A stretch of 37,223 nt of DNA from Magnetococcales bacterium DCbin2. Its GTDB lineage: Bacteria; Pseudomonadota; Magnetococcia; Magnetococcales; UBA8363. The stretch spans positions 1-37,223 of the forward strand of contig PEAO01000018.1 in NCBI GenBank assembly GCA_002753615.1, written 5' to 3'. This document shows, one piece after another, positions 24,978 to 32,931 of the stretch. A model generated the notes under the pieces. It made no database searches. It saw only the letters and a list, made by a program, of their open reading frames with translations, and was not told the DNA's origin. Both the position numbers and the translations under genes were made by a program. How positions within the stretch are numbered: position 1 is the stretch's first letter; every line of letters begins with the position of its first letter.

Positions 24978-26168
24978 ATGAAAATATCGACCTTTAAAGC
25001 GCGGGATATGCGCGAGGCCTTGAACATGGTCAAGGAAGCCTTGGGAGAGGATGCGGTGATTCTTTCCACGCGCAGCGTCCGGGATAAGGTCAAAGGAGGT
25101 TCCGCCCTGGGGGAAACCTTTATCGAGGTGACCGCCTGCCCCCACTCGGCGCAAGGAGGGAGCGTTGAACCGGGATCCCGGCCCCAAAATGTGCCGCAGC
25201 CAGGCCGGTTTTCGGCTGTGGTGGATGATCAGGTGGAAATTCCCATGTCCAAAGGACGGTTGCCGGAAGGCTATGCCCAAAACACACGGGCCGCAAAAGC
25301 GGGTGGTAAAGCGAGTGTGGATGTCCACAGCATCAAGGAAGGGTTACGGAGCTTGGATCGGGGAGAACCGTCGGTCCCCATGGGGATGGGATCGGATGAG
25401 GTGGCGGGATTGGATCCCGAAAGCAAGCGTAATTATAGTTGGTTGTTGATGCATGGCGTCGAAGAACCCATTGCACGCAAAATCATCGTCAGTTCCAAAG
25501 AGTCGGGCAACAGTATGGAAAATGCCCTCAAGGTTGGATTGCAGTTTCGTGATCCGTTGAGCGGCAAAGCCCGTGTCGTGGCTTTGGTGGGACCGACGGG
25601 GGTGGGAAAAACCACCACTCTGGCGAAAATTGCCGCCGATCTGATGTTAAACCGGCAAAGATCGGTGGGCATGGTGACGCTGGATACCTTTCGTGTGGGT
25701 GCCGTCGCCCAGTTAGAGACCTACGCCAAATTGCTCCAAGTCCGTTTGGTGGTGGCCCGTTCGCTTTCGGAGGTCAAGGCGGGACTCCATTCCTTGAACC
25801 GATGTGACTTTGTTTTGGTCGATACGGTCGGTTCCAGCCCCTATAATCGGCGTCAGGTCAATTCCACGGCGGGGCTGTTGCCGGTGATGGGGGATGATCG
25901 TGAGGTGATCTTGTGCATGTCGGCCAATGTGAGAGAATCGGAACAACATGCCATTCATCGCCGTTTTTCCGTTCTCAACCCCACCGGATTGATCTTCACC
26001 AAGCTCGACGAAACGGTAACCTACGGTGGTATTCTCAACGTAGCGATGAAATCGGGGTTGGCATTGACGATGTACACGGATGGCCAAAGAGTTCCAGAAA
26101 ATCTGGGATGGATGTCGCCAAAAACGTTGGCAACATGGTTTACCCGGGAACAAAATATGATGGAATAA
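24978..26168 (+). CDS. flhF: Flagellar placement GTPase FlhF
   Basis: An SRP-type GTPase that fixes the place, and with FlhG the number, of polar flagella. The N-terminus MKISTFKARDMREALNMVKEALGEDAVILSTR is typical. A variable linker follows, then the NG domain from about residue 150 with P-loop VALVGPTGVGKTTTLAKIAADL, VTLDTFRVGAVAQLETYAK, VLVDTVGSSPYN and TGLIFTKLDETVTYGGILNV. The third motif reads DTVG where DTAG is more usual in SRP GTPases. It sits 35 bp after flhA and directly before flhG. Confidence 0.95.
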   Translation: MKISTFKARDMREALNMVKEALGEDAVILSTRSVRDKVKGGSALGETFIEVTACPHSAQGGSVEPGSRPQNVPQPGRFSAVVDDQVEIPMSKGRLPEGYAQNTRAAKAGGKASVDVHSIKEGLRSLDRGEPSVPMGMGSDEVAGLDPESKRNYSWLLMHGVEEPIARKIIVSSKESGNSMENALKVGLQFRDPLSGKARVVALVGPTGVGKTTTLAKIAADLMLNRQRSVGMVTLDTFRVGAVAQLETYAKLLQVRLVVARSLSEVKAGLHSLNRCDFVLVDTVGSSPYNRRQVNSTAGLLPVMGDDREVILCMSANVRESEQHAIHRRFSVLNPTGLIFTKLDETVTYGGILNVAMKSGLALTMYTDGQRVPENLGWMSPKTLATWFTREQNMME

Positions 26169-26240
26169 GGGTGTACCCGGATCGAGTCAAAAACATCGGG
26201 TTTGAAAAAAATGAGTGCCAACGGCGAAGGGTGCATTCTT

Positions 26241-27179
26241 ATGGAAGAAATGGACAACCAGGTAGCGACACTGCAAGAACTGGCGAGGAAGAAAAAAACA
26301 GGTTCCCGGCAAGGCGGTCCGTCCAAACGGACCTCCCTGGATCGTGCCCCATCGGAGCGCAAGGTGCCACATACGTTGGCGGTGACGAGTGGCAAAGGGG
26401 GGGTCGGTAAAACATTGGTGACGGTCAATTTGGCGATTCAATACGCCCGGCAGGGTTTCAAAGTATTGATTATCGATGCCGACATGGGGTTGGCCAATAT
26501 TGATGTGGTGTTGCGTCTGTCACCCAAACACACCATTCAGGATGTGTTGATCGGAGAGATGACCTTGGATGAGGTGGCGGTGCCAGGTCCGTTTGGGATC
26601 ACGGTGTTGCCAGCGGCATCGGGGGTGGCGGAGTTGAGTACGCTGACCGAACAGCAAAAATTATCGTTGATGGACCATATTGACAACTGGAACGCCGAAT
26701 TTGATGTCGTGTTGGTAGACACGGGGGCAGGAATATCGTCCAATGTCCGCTTCTTTGTCCTGGCGGTCGAACGGATCATGGTCGTCGCCACCCCGGATCC
26801 GGCGAGTATCGCCGATGCGTATGCATTGATGAAGGTCATGTTCAACACCCATCGGGTGACGCAGTTTGATCTGGTGGTCAATCAGGTTCGGACCGCCAGC
26901 GAAGCCAAGGAGGTCTATCGGAGGATTTCATCGGTTGCGGCGACGCATCTTAACATTGGCCTGACATTTGCAGGATATATTCCATATGACCCGTTGTTAG
27001 CCCAGTCGGTACGCAATGGAGAGCAGGTATCGGAACGATTTCCAGAAGCACCGGCCTCACAGTCGTTCAAGGAACTTTCCGAAAGCATCAACCGTCTCTG
27101 GCAGCGGCAACGTCATGATGACGGACGGATGGTATTTTTCTGGCGCCGGTTGCTCAACGAAGGGCGTCGGCAACAATAA
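26241..27179 (+). CDS. flhG: MinD-like ATPase FlhG (FleN), flagellar number regulator
   Basis: A MinD/ParA-type ATPase that limits flagellar number by antagonising FlhF. The deviant Walker A reads TSGKGGVGKTLVTVNLA, followed by IDADMGLANIDVVL, VLVDTGAGISSNVRFF and VVATPDPASIADAYALMKV. It has 312 residues from ATG 26241, which has AAGGG nine bases upstream; frames from TTG 26202 or ATG 26211 would add up to 13 residues. The N-terminal segment QVATLQELARKK fits the DQA.LR motif that stimulates FlhF in this family. It lies between flhF and fliA. Confidence 0.94.
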   Translation: MEEMDNQVATLQELARKKKTGSRQGGPSKRTSLDRAPSERKVPHTLAVTSGKGGVGKTLVTVNLAIQYARQGFKVLIIDADMGLANIDVVLRLSPKHTIQDVLIGEMTLDEVAVPGPFGITVLPAASGVAELSTLTEQQKLSLMDHIDNWNAEFDVVLVDTGAGISSNVRFFVLAVERIMVVATPDPASIADAYALMKVMFNTHRVTQFDLVVNQVRTASEAKEVYRRISSVAATHLNIGLTFAGYIPYDPLLAQSVRNGEQVSERFPEAPASQSFKELSESINRLWQRQRHDDGRMVFFWRRLLNEGRRQQ

Positions 27180-27203
27180 TTGATAATCTCAAGGAAACCA
27201 CCT

Positions 27204-27974
27204 ATGGCCATGCCCACAATGGATGCCGGCCGCATCAGGGAGAATGTGGAATCTTGGGAGGGGATGTCCCGGGACGACGTGATCATCAAATATGCTCCGA
27301 TGGTCAAATATGTCGCCAGCCGGATTTCCATGAAACTTCCGCAGTCGGTAGATTTGGATGATTTGATTCAGGTTGGCGTATTGGGACTGATCGATGCGGT
27401 AGCCAAATTCGATCCCAACCGAGGGATCAAGTTTCAGACTTATGCCGAGTTTCGGGTTCGCGGCGCGATTTTGGATGAATTACGCGCCATGGATTGGGTT
27501 CCCCGTGCCGTGCGCCAAGTATCGGGACATATTCAATCGGTCTACCAACAACTGGAAGGAAAGTTGGGGCGTCCTGCCGAAGACGGTGAAGTTGCGCAAT
27601 CGTTGGGGATCACGCTGAATGAATTTTATCAGCAACTTGATTCTGTCCGGGGAATATCGATATTGTCTTTCGAGGACATTCGGCCATCCTTGGAGGATGA
27701 TGAGTGGGACATCCTGGACGTATTGGCGGATCCTGATGTTGAAGATCCGTTGGAATCGATTGGCTTGCAGGAGATGCGTTTGGCGATGAGTGAGGCCATC
27801 GAGAGTTTGCCGGAAAAAGAGCGTTTGGTATTGACGCTGTATTATTATGAAGAATTGACTATGTGTGAAATTGGTGAGGCGTTAGGTTTGACAGAATCGC
27901 GGATCTCTCAACTTCATTCAAAAGCGGCACTCCGAATGCGGGCAAAGATGCGTCGCGTGACCGGTAAGAAATAG
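27204..27974 (+). CDS. fliA: Flagellar RNA polymerase sigma factor FliA (sigma-28)
   Basis: The alternative sigma factor for late flagellar genes, 256 residues. Region 2 reads SVDLDDLIQVGVLGLIDAVAKFDPNRGIKFQTYAEFRVRGAILDELR, then MDWVPRAVRQ, characteristic of sigma-28. Region 3 reads LGRPAEDGEVAQSLGI and region 4 reads LPEKERLVLTLYYYEELTMCEIGEALGLTESRISQLHSKA. The start at 27204 has AAGGA eight bases upstream; TTG at 27180 is less likely. No anti-sigma gene flgM is visible in the window. Confidence 0.95.
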   Translation: MAMPTMDAGRIRENVESWEGMSRDDVIIKYAPMVKYVASRISMKLPQSVDLDDLIQVGVLGLIDAVAKFDPNRGIKFQTYAEFRVRGAILDELRAMDWVPRAVRQVSGHIQSVYQQLEGKLGRPAEDGEVAQSLGITLNEFYQQLDSVRGISILSFEDIRPSLEDDEWDILDVLADPDVEDPLESIGLQEMRLAMSEAIESLPEKERLVLTLYYYEELTMCEIGEALGLTESRISQLHSKAALRMRAKMRRVTGKK

Positions 27975-27976
27975 CC

Positions 27977-28501
27977 ATGACTGTTTGGAACCTTCTGGTT
28001 ATCTTGTGTTTTTTCGTCATCTATCTGGGCATTGCCGTGATCTTCAGGCAATTGCGCGGGATACGTGAGGAAATGGTGCGACTGACCAGGGAGGTGGCCT
28101 CCCGGGGTCAGGATACGGATGATGATGATGGCAATGACCGCAATGACCGGGCGATTTTTGAATTGCGTAGCCGTTTGCAGCAACTGGGGACGGAAATGTT
28201 GGAGGCCATGGAGGCCCTTCCCAAGGTGATGCGCAACGATCTGGATGGGATTGTGGGAGAAATTCGGATGTTGCAACGTTCCATTGGCCCCATGGGGATG
28301 AACATGGGGATGGGAGTGGGAATGGGGGGGGTGCGCGATGCCAAAGATGAGGAATCTTTCAAGGCCAATGCCTATCATGAGGCACGATTGTTGTTGGCCA
28401 ATGGGGTGGATGAGGATCGGGTGATTGCAGAGACGGGGTTGACAGTCGAAGAGGTGAGCCTGTTGAAGCGGATGGGCAGCAAGGTGACGGAAGAGGTATG
28501 A
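27977..28501 (+). CDS. DUF2802-like flagellar operon protein
   Basis: A 174-residue protein starting 2 bp after fliA. It has one N-terminal transmembrane helix (LLVILCFFVIYLGIAVIF), a predicted coiled-coil region with an acidic patch (DTDDDDGNDRNDR), and a C-terminal segment YHEARLLLANGVDEDRVIAETGLTVEEVSLLKRM. The last matches the helix-turn-helix-like core of DUF2802 proteins that commonly follow fliA or motility genes. Between the two regions is an unusual glycine-methionine tract (GPMGMNMGMGVGMGGV, about residues 114-129). Function is unknown. Confidence 0.7.
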   Translation: MTVWNLLVILCFFVIYLGIAVIFRQLRGIREEMVRLTREVASRGQDTDDDDGNDRNDRAIFELRSRLQQLGTEMLEAMEALPKVMRNDLDGIVGEIRMLQRSIGPMGMNMGMGVGMGGVRDAKDEESFKANAYHEARLLLANGVDEDRVIAETGLTVEEVSLLKRMGSKVTEEV

Positions 28502-28570
28502 TGGGGTGAATATTCCAGGTTTTTTTTGAATCAAAAGCGGAGCATGTTTTTTTTGTTTACAGTCAAAACC

Positions 28571-28605
28571 CTGGGGGCAATCCCCCAGACCCCTTTTTTC
28601 TTTTA
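28571..28605 (+). terminator. Rho-independent terminator in the flagellar cluster
   Basis: CTGGGGG (28571-28577) and CCCCCAG (28582-28588) form a 7-bp stem with loop CAAT. ACCCC and then a T-rich tract follow. It lies after the DUF2802-like gene and before the fliK-like gene. The same T-rich tail (TTCTTTTAATATTT) opens the window at positions 1-14, so this may be a recurring terminator in the genome. Confidence 0.75.
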
Positions 28606-28674
28606 ATATTTCTAGATTTTTATTTTTCCAGTTGGTACCCAGAAGGTTCCACCTTCAGCCATGGACAAAACCCC

Positions 28675-29805
28675 ATGTTGATATCTGGAAATTTTGTCCA
28701 ATCCGTTGCCAAGGGGGAGGCAAAACCAAGTTCCGGTGGTATTCAACTCACCGAAGGGGCGATCCTCAGTGGCCGTATCGGTCAGGTCAACAGTCGCGGA
28801 GAAGGGGTGCTGCGCCTAGCGGACGGAAGCCGTTTTTCCTTTTCCGGGGGGCAGGCACTCAAGGAAGGGGAACAAGTCCGCATGGAGGTCGTCCGCCTCC
28901 AACCTCAGATCACCTTGCGCATGATTGCCAGTGAATCGGGCATCGCCCAACAGATGGCGGGAGACATGGAACAAAGTCTCATGCGTCTGCCCGATATTTT
29001 TTCCCGTCTGATGAACTTTTCCGGACTGGATGGGGGGATGGCTGCGGCATCGGGCAAGGGGGAAGGGTTATTTTCCCTGTTCTCCGCCATTCAACAAGCG
29101 GGCAAGTCTCCCCTGTTTGTCACCAGCAAAGGTGAAAGCATGGCGGCGGTATTGCGTCGCATTTTGCCCAATTTATCCTTGGAGTCACTACAGAAAGGTG
29201 ATTTAACCGAACTGACCCGTTTGCTGCGTAGCGGCGGTGGTGAGATCAAGGAGATGTTGCAACAATTGCGGGAAGCGGCCAATGATTTGCGACCCGCACC
29301 TGGCACCGGTGGGGGGGATCAGGATATTGGCGCAGCCCGACAAACTTTGATGCGTGTGGGTGATCTTTTGGCGATGCAGGATGTGTTGCCGCGCACGGCG
29401 ACGGGGCCGGATGGGAATCCTTTTTTAGGATACCGACTGTTTTGGTTGGATGAACGCGGCTTGGGAGAGATGATCTGGCGTCAACAATCGGGTGGGGGGT
29501 CCGGTCGCGGTGGGGATGACGAAAAAGAGGTCACGTCGGTTCTCATCACCTTGAATCTGACCCAGTTGGGGACATTGCAGACACATTTATCCTATGCCCA
29601 AAATGCGTTGCAGATTGCCATGGGTGCTGAGGACGACGAAGCGTTATCGGCCTTGCGGGGAGATATACGGCAATTGCGTCAGGCGTTGATCGCGGCGGAG
29701 TTACCGTTGCGTTCTCTGGAACTCTCCAAAATGTCCCGAGGGGATGTTCAGGAGAAACGGCTGGAAATATTAGCGTTGGGTGAAGGATTTTCCATCGAGG
29801 TGTGA
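28675..29805 (+). CDS. Flagellar hook-length control protein FliK-like
   Basis: A 376-residue protein whose C-terminal 90 residues have the shape of the FliK C-terminal domain. A strand with LITLNLTQLGTLQTHLSYAQNALQIAMGAEDDEALSALRGDIRQLRQALIAAELPLRSLELS fits the 'LxLPELG.v.v......L.....L...LR..L...G' pattern. The N-terminal part has an OB-like stretch (EGAILSGRIGQVNSRGEGVLRLADG) and glycine-rich linkers, consistent with a secreted molecular ruler. The position between fliA and an flhB-like gene supports this, since FliK and FlhB act together in switching export specificity. No strong ribosome binding site is visible before 28675. Confidence 0.72.
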   Translation: MLISGNFVQSVAKGEAKPSSGGIQLTEGAILSGRIGQVNSRGEGVLRLADGSRFSFSGGQALKEGEQVRMEVVRLQPQITLRMIASESGIAQQMAGDMEQSLMRLPDIFSRLMNFSGLDGGMAAASGKGEGLFSLFSAIQQAGKSPLFVTSKGESMAAVLRRILPNLSLESLQKGDLTELTRLLRSGGGEIKEMLQQLREAANDLRPAPGTGGGDQDIGAARQTLMRVGDLLAMQDVLPRTATGPDGNPFLGYRLFWLDERGLGEMIWRQQSGGGSGRGGDDEKEVTSVLITLNLTQLGTLQTHLSYAQNALQIAMGAEDDEALSALRGDIRQLRQALIAAELPLRSLELSKMSRGDVQEKRLEILALGEGFSIEV

Positions 29806-29812
29806 AAGGCCG

Positions 29813-30106
29813 ATGCCTGAAGAGGATCCATCAAGTCCGCCGAAAAGACGCCAGGCAGTGGCATTGCGCTACCAACGGGGCAAGGATACATCGCCGCGCG
29901 TCACGGCGTCGGGCAAAGGTCGCATTGCGGAAGTGATCATGAAAAAGGCCGAGGAGGCCGGGGTCACACTCATGGAGGATCCCGACTTGGTAGCGGTTCT
30001 GGGAAAAATTCCTGTGGGTCAGGCGATCCCCCCCCAACTCTACCGCGCTGTGGCCGAGGTATTGGCTTACGTCTATCGCATCAACAAGACATTTGAACAG
30101 CGGTAA
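29813..30106 (+). CDS. FlhB C-terminal-domain homologue (FlhB-like, EscU/YscU type)
   Basis: A 97-residue protein that resembles only the cytosolic C-terminal domain of FlhB after its autocleavage site. The family pattern is visible as AVALRYQRGKDTSPRVTASGKGRIAEVIMKKAEEAGVTLMEDPDLVAVLGKIPVGQAIPPQLYRAVAEVLAYVYRI. It begins 8 bp after the fliK-like gene stops. Small free-standing FlhB-like proteins next to fliK occur in several bacteria and can help in substrate-specificity switching. The frame can be extended back to 29780, but that overlaps fliK. Confidence 0.85.
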   Translation: MPEEDPSSPPKRRQAVALRYQRGKDTSPRVTASGKGRIAEVIMKKAEEAGVTLMEDPDLVAVLGKIPVGQAIPPQLYRAVAEVLAYVYRINKTFEQR

Positions 30107-30212
30107 TGGGAAGATATTTTTTATCTTGCCTGGTTGACTTCCTGCATATCATCGGCTACCGTTCGACCCGTTATCATCTTCCAAAAATGATTCCAGGGGA
30201 TAAGGTACTCCA

Positions 30213-31394
30213 TTGAGCAAGGCATCGTCTGATTCTTCAGAAATCACACCCGGACTAGGTAAAGAACCAGAAAGAGATCCTGGGAAGTATTGGCTAAAGC
30301 GGTTATTTTTTATATTGACTGGCACCTTTGCATTTTTAGTCTCACTGGCTGAACTCATTGAGAAATGGCCTGTATTGAGGGGATTTTTTATTGATCCAAT
30401 AAGATCTTGGACCGATCTCTTGTGGCCATCCTGGCTGGATTGGCTATCAGACATGGAGCATATTTCGCCGCATGACACAGAAAATTTTACCATATGGCAC
30501 CTTCTTCTTATTACATCTATCATATCTTCTATTATTATTTTAATTAATATCATCCGGTCACTCTCGAAGGAATTGGGTGGCAAAGCGGGGAAAATGGACA
30601 CATCCGCAGTATTGTATTTGCTTAATCCTGTAATGTACTATACCGTATTGCAAAAGATTCATGAATTTCAACACGATGTATCCAGAACTTTACTCAACAT
30701 TCACTACGGCAAAATATCGTTGGAGGATCCATCATTCCGCGAGAAAGTCAGGGAATTATTGTTCGTCTGTGGCGATATTGCACAAACTTTGATCGGAAGG
30801 CCAGTGTCCGTTAATATCAAACTTTTCAGCCTAAAGAATGATGATAACAGCTCATCGCTCTTCAAGGGAAAGTTATCCGAAGCCAAACTCAAGACCTTTG
30901 TCAGAGCCCCTTCAAAGGCAGAATATGAAGACTGCATGCGGAATGGTGAAAGTAGGCGTAACATAGAAGAATTTGAGATCGTCTTAGGTGCTGACAACAA
31001 ACCAGAACTATTAAAAAAAAGATATCCCGACAAATCGGACGCCGCCCGGGTCAATACGGCCTACAACCAAGTTCTTGGACCAAGAGATCATTTTTGGGTC
31101 AACAATAATTTGGTTGAAGCAGAAAAAGAATCGCATTTTTGGAGCAACAGCCTTGATTGGCGTAAATACTATAAAAGCATGGCAGTTTTTATAATTGCTC
31201 AGAATATCCCTCAAGGAGAACCCGTAGGGAAAACCCACAGGGCCATGGGGATTCTTATTTTTGATTCGCCCGCAACAGGCCGTTTTTCACGCAGACTAGC
31301 TGCGATTGTCTTGGGATATTTGGCGCATCGTTTGCATTCAGTATTTCGTCAAGCCGCCAAGATCCCGTCCGATTCTATAGAAACCAAGGAATGA
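30213..31394 (+). CDS. Two-helix membrane protein with GAF-like C-terminal region
   Basis: A 393-residue protein of unknown function. Two transmembrane helices (about residues 30-48 and 93-112) flank a short loop of about 45 residues. The C-terminal 260 residues are soluble. The last part (SMAVFIIAQNIPQGEPVGKTHRAMGILIFDSPATGRFSRRLAAIVLGYLAHRLHSVFRQ) resembles the closing strand and helix of a GAF sensor domain. The start is TTG with AAGG seven bases upstream, because no ATG precedes the first helix. It lies between the flagellar and magnetosome genes, and nothing ties it to either. It is more AT-rich than both. Confidence 0.6.
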   Translation: MSKASSDSSEITPGLGKEPERDPGKYWLKRLFFILTGTFAFLVSLAELIEKWPVLRGFFIDPIRSWTDLLWPSWLDWLSDMEHISPHDTENFTIWHLLLITSIISSIIILINIIRSLSKELGGKAGKMDTSAVLYLLNPVMYYTVLQKIHEFQHDVSRTLLNIHYGKISLEDPSFREKVRELLFVCGDIAQTLIGRPVSVNIKLFSLKNDDNSSSLFKGKLSEAKLKTFVRAPSKAEYEDCMRNGESRRNIEEFEIVLGADNKPELLKKRYPDKSDAARVNTAYNQVLGPRDHFWVNNNLVEAEKESHFWSNSLDWRKYYKSMAVFIIAQNIPQGEPVGKTHRAMGILIFDSPATGRFSRRLAAIVLGYLAHRLHSVFRQAAKIPSDSIETKE

Positions 31395-31404
31395 CAAAAA
31401 CACT

Positions 31405-31430
31405 TGTAAGTCATTGAAGCTGGACTTACA
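31405..31430. other. Hairpin between two small genes
   Basis: TGTAAGTC (31405-31412) and GACTTACA (31423-31430) form an 8-bp stem with a 10-base loop, 10 bp after the preceding stop codon. There is no U-tract, so it may be a weak terminator or processing site, or the operator of the small gene that follows. Confidence 0.4.
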
Positions 31431-31475
31431 CTGAAAAATGCGGGTGGTGTTTATCGCGTTAGAAAGGAGGTAACT

Positions 31476-31679
31476 ATGTCTAACAAAATGGAGTTTGCCG
31501 CACAGGACGCCGACGAGTCGGAGCCGGTTGTGTTTTTTACCCCGAGTGCCGCCTTCAGGGATGATCCTGTCCCGTATGAAAAACCTGCGAGCCTTCGTCG
31601 TGCTGACTCTCGTGGAGAAAGCCTGAACCCTCTCAGGGAACTTCTCCGTTTGGCTATGATCGGCAGTAAAATGCGGTAG
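31476..31679 (+). CDS. 67-residue hypothetical protein
   Basis: A short gene with a very strong ribosome binding site (AAAGGAGG, about seven bases before the ATG). The protein is soluble: an acidic N-terminal half (EFAAQDADESEPVVFFTP) and a basic, helical C-terminal half (SLNPLRELLRLAMIGSKMR). It resembles nothing I know. A terminator hairpin follows at 31704-31737. The strong translation signal and closed transcription unit argue that it is real. It sits tail to tail with mamT. Confidence 0.6.
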   Translation: MSNKMEFAAQDADESEPVVFFTPSAAFRDDPVPYEKPASLRRADSRGESLNPLRELLRLAMIGSKMR

Positions 31680-31703
31680 GAAATGTTTGGAAACACTGGA
31701 TAG

Positions 31704-31737
31704 CTACCAGAGTTTGACATCAGTCAGACCCTGGTAG
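31704..31737. terminator. Terminator between the small gene and mamT
   Basis: CTACCAG (31704-31710) pairs with CTGGTAG (31731-31737). The plus strand continues TGGTTGTTTCTTCTTGTTC, a broken T-tract. It lies between convergent genes and may also end the mam operon. Confidence 0.6.
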
Positions 31738-31761
31738 TGGTTGTTTCTTCTTGTTCAGTAT

Positions 31762-32280
31762 TCAAATCGGAATTTCAACAACAATGTCATGACATTTGAT
31801 GCATCGACCCGATGGGGGATGATGGCGGGTGGAATCGGGCAAAATGGGTGGGCCAACCTTCTTGAACATCGAAGCCTTCTCCCACGCCTTGCCCACCGGC
31901 GTAATCGGCTGACTCCCTGGAGGGGCACCCCCGATGATTAAATGACACTTGGTACACGGACCCCAGTAGGAATGCGGAATACGCGCACTCCTCGGAATTT
32001 GCGGAATCATCTTAACCACAATTTTCCGCGTTTTCTTCGGCGCGACAATATCCAACACCGGCTTGTCCATGGAGGGTTCCGTCGGTGCCGGCATGGAACC
32101 AAAAATCTCCCCCTTGAGTTGCCGCGATACCTTCTCCGTCGTCATCCAATCCCGAAAAAGATTATGAAACCAGGATCCATAACGCTCCTTGGCCACCAAA
32201 CCCGCCACCACAAGCACCAAAACAACCATGCCGCCCGAAAAGAGACGACGACCAAGCTCAACTTTGGTGGGTCTTTTCAT
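31762..32280 (-). CDS. mamT: Magnetosome protein MamT (two magnetochrome domains)
   Basis: A 172-residue magnetosome membrane c-type cytochrome. One helix (about residues 13-30) is followed by KERYGSWFHNLFRDWMTTEKVSRQLKGEIFGS, close to known MamT sequences. Two CXXCH haem sites then follow: CTKCH (C109, C112, H113) and CIKCH (C160, C163, H164), each in the magnetochrome setting 'PHxYWGxCxxCH' or 'HPPSGRCIKCH'. In magnetotactic bacteria MamT helps set iron redox balance during magnetite crystal growth. It starts 2 bp after mamS and ends the cluster, as in other mamAB operons. Confidence 0.92.
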   Translation of the reverse strand: MKRPTKVELGRRLFSGGMVVLVLVVAGLVAKERYGSWFHNLFRDWMTTEKVSRQLKGEIFGSMPAPTEPSMDKPVLDIVAPKKTRKIVVKMIPQIPRSARIPHSYWGPCTKCHLIIGGAPPGSQPITPVGKAWEKASMFKKVGPPILPDSTRHHPPSGRCIKCHDIVVEIPI

Positions 32281-32282
32281 CG

Positions 32283-32894
32283 CTACCGCAACTTATTGGA
32301 CCAAAGGGCAAACCCTTCATCATTTCGCAAGTGGCAAATACGACCACCGACCTCCATTTTTTTGGCATAAACCAAGGCATCCCGATTCTTGCGGTCAAAA
32401 CGAAAACCCATCCCCGAAATCACACTGTCGTGTGTCAATGGACAACTGATCAGCTTCAAATACCAATTGGGAGCCACCGAAATTTGCATCTCACCTCCCG
32501 CAGGATCATGAACCCAAACATGCACCTGACCATCGTTCTGGATGACCTCGGTAATCTGCTGCACCTGACCATAAAACGACACCCTCGGTGCCTGTTCAAA
32601 GTTCAGTACCCCACCCGGTTGCGGCACCGGGCGATCGGCAATCGCCGTGTTGGGTGCCGCGACAGGGATGGCCGTAGGGAGTGAACCGGTCCACAGACTT
32701 TGCTGATCAAACGCCCCACCCACCGGACCCTGCATGGCCACGGATACAACTTGGTTGCCACCCTGCGTCTGCGGCGATCCGATCACGCCAACGTTTTCCC
32801 CAACCGCCCAAAAGCCCTCTGGCATGACCGCAGCCGCCACAATACCCAAGACCACCACCACCGCGACCAATCCCAACCCTTCTTCGGCTTTCAT
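32283..32894 (-). CDS. mamS: Magnetosome protein MamS
   Basis: A 203-residue protein with an N-terminal helix (LGLVAVVVVLGIVAAAVMPEGFWAV), a variable linker, and a conserved C-terminal domain (FYGQVQQITEVIQNDGQVHVWVHDPAGGEMQISVAPNWYLKLISCPL..SGMGFRFDR). This matches the shared domain of MamS and MamX. It lacks CXXCH motifs, which favours MamS over MamX, and the order mamB-mamS-mamT is the canonical one. MamS affects crystal size and shape. The start at 32894 has GGAGG upstream; frames from 32909 or 32945 would lengthen it and overlap mamB slightly. Confidence 0.85.
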   Translation of the reverse strand: MKAEEGLGLVAVVVVLGIVAAAVMPEGFWAVGENVGVIGSPQTQGGNQVVSVAMQGPVGGAFDQQSLWTGSLPTAIPVAAPNTAIADRPVPQPGGVLNFEQAPRVSFYGQVQQITEVIQNDGQVHVWVHDPAGGEMQISVAPNWYLKLISCPLTHDSVISGMGFRFDRKNRDALVYAKKMEVGGRICHLRNDEGFALWSNKLR

Positions 32895-32931
32895 GGACCC
32901 CTCCGCCATGATCGATTCCAATAATAGACCA

